Source: Echiichthys vipera
Taxonomy: Eukaryota > Chordata > Actinopteri > Perciformes > Trachinidae
Assembly: GCA_963691815.1 (NCBI GenBank)
Contig: OY829646.1
Location: forward strand, 21,891,694 to 21,955,693
DNA length: 64,000 nt
Reading direction: 5' to 3'
Shown here: piece by piece, positions 53,946 to 64,000 of the stretch
Numbering within the stretch: position 1 is the stretch's first letter
Layout: each line of letters opens with the position of its first letter
Notes under the pieces: generated by a model
What the model was told of the DNA's origin: nothing
What the model saw: only the letters and a program-made list of their open reading frames with translations
Databases searched by the model: none
Made by a program: the position numbers and the translations under genes

Positions 53946-54376
53946 GCCTGTCTTTAACCCTGCACATTTTATAAAAGAAGTAATGTAATAACTATTTTGA
54001 AAGGAGAAAAATGTAAATCTTTCCCAAGTTTTTTTTCAAAATCTTTCTCCAGTGATTTGCATGGGTTCTAAGCACTGTCTTTTATTATGTCATTTTTCTT
54101 TTCTATTTACATGTGTTGCATTTCTTCTTGCATTATAGGGGATTTTTTTTATGCTCTTTTACAGAGAAACTCAGACTTAACCTGTGACCTTTACTTTATA
54201 GGAGGCACTGTAGAGGTGTCTCTTCTCCTGTAGAGCCAGCTGGAGTCTCTTCCCTTCCCTGTATCTGTGTCAGACAACAGGCCTGAACCAGTTGTGGATC
54301 TCTCGCATGAAGATCCGCCACACAGGAAGTAAACTAGGATCAACAAGTTTCAGTATTCACTCACTTTTTTACCCTT

Positions 54377-54418
<42 letters not shown>

Positions 54419-56837
54419 CATGTTTGGTGACCTGAGTGGTTGTGAGGCCCATGTAGACCCCGTCTACTCACACATTGATTAACCCAGAGAGTGTTTGGCC
54501 ATTAGAGCTTGATCTGCAGAAATCAAACCAATATGTGAACTCTGTGATTAGTGTCAAAAGTGTTACAACGCATTTCACTCAGAAACCAGAGCTCAGTACA
54601 TTCCAGTCCTGCTCCCCATATCTCTGGTATGAAATACAAATACTACGATGAGGGAGAGAAGCACAGGAGAGATGCCGGGTGGGGGTTATCAAGCAGCCAC
54701 ATTTTTTCCATGTCAATTCAGAGAACATGTCACCCTGGCTCTCTTTCTCTCCCACCTTCTCTCTCTCACAGATACCCACACACAATCAGTTATGAAAATA
54801 TTTCTCCAACGTCAAATGTCCAGGGGCTACTGAGGCAACACAATTCTCCCCAGTGGGAGGCAGATCAGAGGAGAAGTCTGCACTATACCTGTTTTACTGA
54901 CAGACCTCCCTGAAATCCACTGGCTGCCTTTCACCTGTAAAGCCAGACACACACTTCACGGATATAATCCAGTAACCCCAGAGGGCGAAGGGCAGCAATA
55001 CAACAGAGGCTTTCTCCCAGTGCAGACAGAGCCCCCCAACTCTGAACACCAGCCAAAGACATAAATGCCTCCTGTATAGATTACGCCGTCCAAAAAACCC
55101 AAAAGCCAAGGACAGGAAAGAAGGAGAGACAGTGGGGTTACAGTACAATGGCAGGGGTGATGGAAGGATGGGGAGGTAACAGGAAGGACTTTCACCACAC
55201 TGCGTGGGTGATGAGGACACAGAGGCGGTACAATGGCATAGTTGGGATGTGTATTTACACTAGGGGTGATTCCTCTGCCCCATCCCCACCTCTGACTCAA
55301 TGGCAATGTGCTGACTGGAAACTGCAAGAAGGCCACTTTCCATCTTGACCAGACATCTCTTTTAACTGTCTAATACACATCAATTTAAAGGGGTCTCTGA
55401 CCTCGAGTTGAATGTTTGACATAGAACGGCCCCCCTGGAGACAGGACTTTCTTGTGTAGCATAATAATCTAAATTGCAGAGTCATAATTGAGATATGATA
55501 TCATGTATCTCTCTTAGGGCTGCCTGGCATGAAGGCAGAGGCCGAGCAGGAAGTTAGCGATAGGAACAAATTGTTAAGAGGAAGGAAATGTTTAAGTCCA
55601 GAGGGATGAGATATGCTGATTCTGCAATAACGTGCCTCTAAAACCATTTAGGATACTATTGATGCAAATTGTGCTACCAGTCTGAATTCCGTATTTTGTT
55701 TTTGGAAATCTTGGTCAGAAGAATTTTAACTGACAAATCCATGACACTTACAGCTTAACTAAATCTTCTACATTTAGCACTGTGCATCTCTTTCCTGTAA
55801 TGCCAATTTAACAACTTGAGGCATTTTGATAAGTGCTCCATTCATTCATTTTTTTGTTGTTTTTCAGGTTGGTTCATGTATTCTCATCAGTGGGTTCATA
55901 GGATTTCTCATGAAAATGTATGCACAACATTTTGGAAAAAATGGGGGAAGGTCCAGTGAGTGTCTGGATGCACAAACAGACGAAATTAGTGTTTTGAATT
56001 TAAAAACGTTAGCCAATAACATTAGCTTTTGCCTAGATTGAGTTTCAACTAAGCACTGCAGATTCCAAATATGACCTACCAAAATGCAGTTGTGAAAAAT
56101 GTGATTATAGCTTCTATAGCTAAGTGAACTTAGTTTTAAAACTTTATAACATATTTTTGTTGTTTTTAACATACGAAACACAGTATTCATATTGTATTAG
56201 TCAAATCAACAGATTACTGAGCCATAAGTAAAGTATACTCTATATTTCTGATCCATACATAAGGGGCTCACTGCAGAGTCTACCAGCCTGTGGGTCCTCA
56301 ATCCTCCTGCCATAAGTGATGCAACATACCAGCCTTATTGACAAGTTTTTGTTGCAAATGGAGTGTGTAACGTGGTGCGGCCTCCCAGGCTGGAAGGTGC
56401 ACATGTGGGCCACAGCCCCGCAGAGGAGGGCTGAGCCTGTGGAGGTCTGGAGCTCTCCTCTCCACAGGTTTAGTCTACATGACTAGAGGACTAGGCCCCA
56501 CATCTGGACATGACCACCATCAACGCCACTCACCGCTGACACACTGTCAAGGCATGTGCACCCCTGTACCCACCACAGGGTATTAGAGGACAACAGAAGC
56601 GGGTACAGGCCTAAGAGGAAGCATGGGAAGAAGCCGTGATACTTTTGAATGATTTAAGAACAAGGTTACAAAACAAATACACCTAAAGGGTGAGCTATAG
56701 GGTCAGTATGAAGAGCATCACATGCAGGTGTATATCCCTCATTACCAGAACCACAACGCTTTTTTTGCCTTGCATAGTTCACTCACTGCACATGGTTTCA
56801 TCTTTCGCAGGTCAGAAATGAGTGAAAATGTGTGCAT
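53946..56837. other. Intergenic, no gene seen
   Basis: Contains (CA)n at 54381-54416 and a GC-moderate stretch (about 54900-55300 and 56270-56620). Short frames lack domain content and splice support. Confidence 0.4.

Positions 56838-56892
<55 letters not shown>
56838..56892. repeat. (GT)n microsatellite
   Basis: About 55 bp, pure. Confidence 0.97.
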
Positions 56893-56896
<4 letters not shown>

Positions 56897-57793
56897 TCTG
56901 TGTGTAAATGGTTGTAGCTATGGTGTGAGGAGCCTCTCCAAGGTGTTAGGAGGCAGTAAACAGATATGGAGCAAAGCAGACTCTTATGGTCTACCTAGCC
57001 AGTCACAGTTCACTACACATGGCACACTGGAGTGCTCTTGCTCTTTATGACCTTCTGTCTTTCTCTCTCTCACACACACACACACACACGGCAGGATATC
57101 ACAGGTACAGTACAGTGAAAGTCTATCGCCACAATGTGCACACAACATTTCATATCACTGGCTGTCTGCCCACCTCAGCTTAAGAAAATCTACGAATTCC
57201 TTGATCACAAAGAACAAATTGTTTTCCATTATCTTTCTTTTCTTTTTCATTCTCTCTGTCCTTTTGTGACACACGTGGGAGAGCAGGAGCATCCAAAGTC
57301 GCATGTAATGGTAAAATTCCAGCCGCCCCACTCGGATGTCCCCTCTTCCTGCTATTCTATATATGTCACCAGGCCTTTTTGCAGGGGACTCTTATGGGAG
57401 CCTTGCTGGCGAGAGATTTGTCTTTGCACACTCACGCACACTTGGCATGCACATATACATGCATATACACACGTCGCACAGATGTCTGACACACATACAC
57501 ATCCAAAGAGGGATAAATGTGAGGGATCAGTTGTAGGGTCTGGGTATGACTGTGAGGAATGTCAGGCAAGGGCTGTGGTCTGACACCTCTCGCTGTCTGT
57601 GTCGCTGTCAGCCATGGGAAACACTGAGACCCAGGAGAGCTTCGGCCAGAGGGTGACGTGATGGGGCAGGATGTGTTTCCAGTGGTGAGGTTTAACCATG
57701 CATGTGGACATGCTCAGAGACCTGTGGAGGAAATTCTCAGCACCCCTTGGCCTTTTTGTTTCGTGGGTGTCAGGAGCGGTGTGCCCCAGCCGA

Positions 57794-57795
<2 letters not shown>
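56893..57795. other. Intergenic, no gene seen
   Basis: Short (CA)n at 57071-57089. A 149-residue frame at 57134-57583 has no domain and ends in CA-rich sequence. Confidence 0.4.
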
Positions 57796-57850
<55 letters not shown>

Positions 57851-57852
57851 CA
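57796..57852. repeat. (CA)n microsatellite
   Basis: About 57 bp with one CG variant near the end. Confidence 0.97.
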
Positions 57853-60800
57853 TATATAGTTTACCCAAATATCAACTCCTTCAGCATGAAACAGGTATTT
57901 CTTCTGCAGTTTCACCTCTAATCTGTCATCTTTACCTGGAATCTTCTGCACTATTTGGCATTTACTGTACTTTTATTTAGGCTGAATACACTCTGACAAT
58001 CCAGAGGAGCAATGAAAGGCCCCTTGATGACCATATGGTGGCTTTATAACACTAGCTGGAGTGATTCATTCAGTGCTACAGGAGAAGTTATGACTGCTCC
58101 CTGATGCTCTCTATAAGCTGTGAGCCTGTGATAAAAGCGTAAGTCATTTACATTCAAAAGCAATCTGGAATTTTAATTGTTCCCATTGCACCGCACATTG
58201 ATTTCCTCTGACAAGTATATGAATGGTTTCTGTACTTAATGCAGCATGACAATCCTTCAGAGTCTCACAACACAGCCACACCTTTTTAATCACAAGCTGT
58301 ACCCTTCCAGTCATTCTTCTTTCTTTCTGCCTCTAAGACAGTGTTTATTTCTCTCACCCCCTCTCTGTAACCTATCCCTGCTCTCTTCCCTGCCCCTGAA
58401 ACACTCTTTCTTGCCCTCTGATAGAATTAGGGAGTCCTTGAACCATGGTGATCACACTTCCTGCAACAATTACTATTAAGCAGCATGGGCCAGAGAGCGT
58501 AGCTTGGAGCCGCTACAGAGGCCGTTTACACGGAGCACACCGAGGAGCCTAGTGACAATCACACCAGGGGCAGCAAGCAGTGCTTTCAGTAGGCTGGTAG
58601 AAAGAGGGTGGGGTCAGTCAGGGTGTGGGGGATTAGGGGAGACGATCTGTTTTTACAGGCTCCAAGCTGATTTACCCATATAGTATGAAATGTTAGGAAA
58701 TGTTACATTACAGACAGATGTACCTCAGATTCACATGGAAAATCAGGGCTCCAGTTACACACGCTGTATACAGAAAGACAAGGAATGAAGGCAACATGAG
58801 GAGAGATGGGTTGAGAAAATGGTACTTCACATCCATAGCAATTTGGAAGTCGGTTATACAGTAGAGGTCATCACATGATATGGTAAAAAAAAATACAGAA
58901 TGTGAAAAACGTTAGATGTTCAATGTTTATTTCTAAATTTTGTGAGCACCCATCAATGTGTGGCTCACAGTCCAGAAGCATTTTACATATTCATGAAAAA
59001 CATACAGTTCTATAGAAGCTCCAAAGCTTTAGAATTTTTTTTTTAAAAAACGTCCGTTATTCCTTCTCCTCTCTCCTTTCAAAAGCCACCTCCTCTGCCC
59101 CATCAGCACATCATTTTATCATCATGGTCGTCAGGACAAATTCAAGCATTAACCAGCTGTTTATTTTTGGAATGGTCTGTGTTTAATCTAATTTGTGCAG
59201 GATGGGTGCTGGGAAACCCAGGAATCCCCTGCAGCCTTGGAGGAGGAAGAAGAGGAATGTGACCTCCAGAGGTCAGCAGTCCCCTCTCCTGGGTTACAGG
59301 GGCTCCTGCACAAGGGCTGGACCAGGGTCACAGGTCAGTGGGCCGGCTCATTCGGCTCTGCCCTGGCGCCTGCCGGCAGAGCCCTCAATTTGTAAAGCGG
59401 TAGAGGGTGACCCCAGAGGGCCTCTCCTGGCTTCCCTGGCCAAACACAGGTCTTAAACACTACCAGCCTCCCCCTGATTCCCTTGTCTCCCCTTGACTCC
59501 CCCGTCCAAAAACCAGGACCTATAGTCTAACACACAAACACACACAAACTCAACACCAATCCATCCTTAATAAGTGGAATTACCCCAGGCAGGAGCTGAA
59601 CAGAAGGGGAGGGGGAAACAGGTATGCCGCCATCTCCGCCTCATTACTCAGTGGATTTATGTAGGATCATATGCCCTGTGTGTAGTGGCGCACTTGGGCA
59701 CTTAACTCTTTGACCTGTGCTGTAAATAAGTAAATTAATAAATACAAGGTGAAGCTGTCTAGGGATAGAGGTTGATCAGAGTAACTTAGGAAGGTTAATA
59801 CAGCGGACATAGTACAGACGTTGTAATTTGCACCAGATCTAAGCTCCAAGTACATTTTTAACCATATTGATATTTCAAATGAGTAAAAATGTCATCCTGA
59901 AAGAGACAAGCTGTCAGAACAGCTACCGTCAGTTATGCCAATTTCTGCAGCCCATGCTTTGGAAAAAGCAGAGGTAACATCTAACGTCTAAATGTCTGCT
60001 TCTGAGTGAGTTGCCAGTCTGTCTGTTTCCACTGATGAGAGAGGCCGAGCTGTTTCTGATACTGACTGTTACAGAGAGACCAATTATCCTGGCCAATGAG
60101 GACAGGCCTCTGACAGCATAATTACAGGCAGCCTTGCCTTGCATCAACCATATGCTTGGGTATGGCTACCAGTCACCCAGCAGTTGGGAACAGGAGACGA
60201 GAGGATGGCAGAGTCAGGACCTGGGGGTGGGTCTGAAAGTGTCTTAATCCACCAGGACCCAATGTCCTGTCTTGTCCCAGACTCAGGGGCCTCTCCATGG
60301 GCTGCTGAGAGTTGGAGCTGGGGCCTGATTTGGCCCAGCTGGAGGAAGCGGGCGATCAGAGTTCAGTTGGTGCAGACAGAAGTAAAGTAAACAGCCGTGG
60401 TCACTGGGCAGGCCGTTAGCAGGCCTCGGACAGATGAGCAGGGGGCCGGGAAGACCACACACATACACATACAGCCAGACCACACAGGGGCTGGGGCTCA
60501 GGGGCCTACGCACGCAAGCACACGCCCCATCGGCAGGGTTCCCCTGTGGGCAAAAGCATGCTGCAGGTCAGGGCGGAGCATCATGAAGCACAGGGGAACA
60601 ACAGACTGGCACAGAGCTGGCCTGTGACCCTCTGAGTGCATGTATGAACCTCTAAACAGCCTCAGAATGAGAGAGAAACTGGCAGTTTTGACCCAGCGAT
60701 TAGAGACATCATCCTCACAGAGCAGAGCTGTAAGAGAGAGTAAACACAAACAGGAATAGATTTGTAAGTGCACTGGTATTCAACTGCCAAATCTCAAAGT

Positions 60801-61250
60801 GCAGTTTGGAGAGTGTGTCCCCTCCATGTTGCAGGCACACACTCTCTTCCAGCGAAAACCACACGTACATTAGCTGGGAAATCACAACATGTTGATATAC
60901 CAAAAGTCAAATAAGCAATTGTCAACAAGATTTATTTGTTGTTTGAGTTATTCGCTTTACAAAATGTCCCAAAAGGGAAAACAGACAAATTGATCTTTAC
61001 AATCAGAACTTACAAGTTGCATATTACCAATTAGTCAGAATAAGTGAATTTGGATACAAATTTTCCCTTGTTCAATGGGCTTGTGTAACATCGGATAAGC
61101 TTGTGTTTAGTAATTGGTGTTGGTATGAGATGAAAACTCAACATTTGTCCCTGTGTGATGCATATTCAACAGAAATTCCTATAACTTAAAATACAAAGTT
61201 GTTTTTATTTTACTTACCCTCAAACTTCTATCATAACACTCCAAAACATT
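57853..61250. other. Intergenic, candidate conserved block
   Basis: No gene supported. Positions about 58000-58210 are unique-looking and balanced in composition. GC-richer stretches at 59190-59420 and 60180-60640 hold short frames without domains. Confidence 0.35.
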
Positions 61251-61261
61251 CTCACTCTCTC

Positions 61262-61316
<55 letters not shown>
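61251..61316. repeat. Compound (CT)n(CA)n tract
   Basis: CT to about 61294, then CA to 61316. Confidence 0.97.
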
Positions 61317-61320
<4 letters not shown>

Positions 61321-61515
61321 TAGAACTTTGGCAAACACATTAACACGTAAAGGCTAAACAAAAATAAATATACACCACACAAACACGCTCACACACACAC
61401 AAACACACGCACACATACGTACACGCACACACCCTCTCCCTTTTTCTCTCCACATAACCATCAGTCTCTTTCTTTATCTGGACAGTGTCAGAATGACCCA
61501 TGGGAGAGCATGTGA

Positions 61516-61631
<116 letters not shown>

Positions 61632-63261
61632 CTATAGGGTGGAGTGAGGAGTTATGCTCTCAATCACAATTACTCCCCACTGCCACCAGTCATGCCGCCT
61701 GCCTCGTATCATCTTACTTGGGCATGCACTCCTCGCTTGTGCATACACACATGAATGCTCATACACATGCACACGTACACACTGAAACACAAGGTCAGCA
61801 TTTCCACTGGAAAGACATGATGTACTCTGAGTTCGGCAATGGGTCCAAGCTCACCTCCATGGAGGATCTAGTGCAGCTGTCAGAGGGATCAGGCAAAGCA
61901 GGGCCGGGCTGCACCATCTGCCTGCTTACAACACACACCCTCCTGTGTATCAGTAATCCCCAGCACCCTGCCTCCCTCTTCTTTCATCGCTTATCTCCAC
62001 ATTTAATACCACATTTATGATATCGACTGACAGGTAGCTTGGGCTGTGATCCCTCCTCATCTGGCCTTTATCTCATAATGGTACGAGCTACATTCTTCCT
62101 TCGAACACAGGGCCCTGCGAGCCTTGATAAATCCTGATCACGGGGTGGGCAAACCACTTGCTAAAAGTTTTTCTGGCTGTAAAAGAGGGCAGTTGAGAAA
62201 TAAGTATGAGATTTGCTGCTTATGAAATATGCAGGCTACAGGTTTGTCAGTGAGATACATGTGAGTGCATTGTGCATAGGAATGAGTTGAGGCACAAGCA
62301 GCACTATTGCTGTATTGTCCTGGGATGCATTGTTGAACTGACCTACAGATTCAAGGAGTAAAAGGAAGAATTCCTTGGCAAACTCTTACTGAACTCTGAA
62401 GTTGTTGCTGATGTTAGCTATTTGGTGTTTTTGAACTAAGCAGTAGATGACATTTTGTGTCTGGGGGTCGAGCCTGACAAGGACATGTTTGTATGATACA
62501 ATGTCTGGGCAGGAGGTGGGGGTCACTGGGGTAAGAAATGGCTGTGATTTGAGGAAAAGGATAGGCCATGGCCTGTAAAGGTAGAAAACGCTGTTTTGAG
62601 GCAGACAGATGATTAAAGGACATGATGGTGAGAATAGGTCAGGGTTGTGGGGAGTCTGGGCGATCCCTGGTACTAAGGAGCGGAGGCAGAGGCTTATGGG
62701 GAGAGCTGGACACTTGACTGCTGGGTGAAGGTCAAAGAGCAGTGAAATATGGTTGTCAGGTAGAAGGGAAGAATAACACAGACTCTGTCCTTCCTGCCTT
62801 GCCACAAGAGTGCCTGGGTCCTGGCTGGGTGACACGGAGGGGTCATGTACGCAGGCTTAGACAAAGTTCTTACTCACACAATTTTGTGCATGTATGGTCG
62901 GATGTATGTTCATCGACAAAACTCTCATTCTATATAGACTATATACACTTTGCTTTAGAGAAACACAGTAATCAAGATCTTTATTTGATTGTATTTTTTT
63001 ACACATGATGACAATAATGATGATAAAAGGGAGGGATAATAGTTGACAATAACTAACTTTAACACTGAATATTTGTTTTAATTTATTTATTTATTCAACT
63101 TTTTCAGTTACTTAATCAATTTAGGATATGTTTTTTATATATTAATAATTAATTACAATGCAAATAATACATGTTTATTATTATTGTTGTCATTATTAAT
63201 AGATGTATATCATATTTTATAGATTTTTGTTTTATCCATCATAGGCTTTGTTTTTGTATAG
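61632..63261. other. Intergenic, no gene seen
   Basis: Unique-looking sequence around 62030-62160, AT-rich from 62930. No exon supported. Confidence 0.4.
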
Positions 63262-63292
63262 GTATAGTATAGTATAGTATAGTATAGTATAG
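63262..63292. repeat. (TATAG)n pentanucleotide repeat
   Basis: About six exact units of TATAG. Confidence 0.95.
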
Positions 63293-63674
63293 GTTAAATT
63301 TGAACTTGGCTTAATGCCATGTATTTATTCTATTTTAAAAAATAGCTGAGAATTGCAGAAGCCTTGGCCAAATGCTTCAGAGACCAAAAGTATTATTATG
63401 GCCTGTTTTCAGATGAGGTGGTGAGACTGAGCCTCATTGAAAATTAAAATACTTTGGCTCAGATTCCTCCATTGTTTGATCAGACAGGAGCAGTCCTCAG
63501 CTCTCTAAATTGGTCCTTAATGAGACTCGCACGTAGGCCACTTCCCTTTGACCCCCGACATCCTCATGCTTGTCCCGCGGTTCCTCTTCGGAAAAGGAGG
63601 ACCGACTGGCGAGGAAACCTTACTGAGGGAGTAGAGCTACAGCTACAGAACAGGAAGGTGTGCGTGTGTGTGTA

Positions 63675-63716
<42 letters not shown>

Positions 63717-64000
63717 GACTCATTTAATTTTTTTAAAACATTGGCACTTGTCAACCGCGAAGGCCCTGTCATCTCAGTAACAAATCCCTCACTCCTGAAT
63801 GAACAAAATATTTATGAATATTAAATATAAATTCCTGCGAGAAAATTGTCCGTTTTGTATTATTATTACAGTATAATAATTGTTAATTATTGTAATGTTC
63901 TATTAAACTCTTACATCAATGTAAAAAAAAGCAATCGCATATATTTCATATTTTTTTCCTACTTTTCTTAGTAATAGCAGTAACTGTTGTAATGTCCTGT
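63293..64000. other. Right edge, (GT)n(GA)n tract and non-coding DNA
   Basis: Compound GT then GA tract at 63659-63713. A plus-strand frame at 63454-63687 reads into it; it has no recognised domain. The last 280 bases are AT-rich. Confidence 0.4.

Overview
The window is vertebrate nuclear DNA, almost certainly from a ray-finned (teleost, probably percomorph) fish. It has one clearly readable multi-exon gene with GT-AG introns, very many (CA)n/(GT)n, (CT)n/(GA)n and (TA)n microsatellites, and old copies of repeats typical of fish genomes: a tRNA-derived SINE, an L2-like LINE with a CAATT-repeat tail, an RTE/Rex3-like LINE fragment and several MITEs. No prokaryotic operon, CRISPR array or phage is present.

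Layout. Positions 1-4300 hold the 3' end of a plus-strand gene that I could not identify: one terminal coding exon at 1778-1970, followed by possible 3' UTR. Positions 4470-5140 are a dispersed repeat. Positions about 6000-10250 hold a complete plus-strand interferon regulatory factor gene, irf8: a non-coding first exon ending at 6270, eight coding exons between 6456 and 9400, and a 3' UTR with polyadenylation signals at 10021 and 10246. The encoded protein is 422 residues, with an IRF DNA-binding domain (five spaced tryptophans), a short linker and an IRF-association domain.

From about 10.3 kb to 64 kb I find no convincing protein-coding gene. In mammals a long non-coding interval separates IRF8 from FOXF1, and this may be the fish counterpart. 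Its readable content is microsatellites, MITEs (19.3, 32.1, 35.3, 47.3 and 53.5 kb), a SINE (40.35 kb), two decayed LINE fragments (41.7-42.7 and 51.1-51.5 kb), small minisatellites, and unique-looking GC-moderate blocks that may be conserved non-coding elements. Most long reading frames here are microsatellites read through (CVCV, HTHT, SLSL or RERE runs).

The best second-look items are two. The first is a near-perfect 42-bp inverted repeat in the first coding intron of irf8 (6678-6719), just downstream of a weak-looking splice donor. The second is a cluster 8-9 kb downstream of irf8: a perfect ISRE at 17674-17687, a 16-bp palindrome, a PU.1-like site and a CTCF-like site, which together look like a candidate autoregulatory myeloid enhancer. 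I see no sign of a wholly new kind of genetic system.
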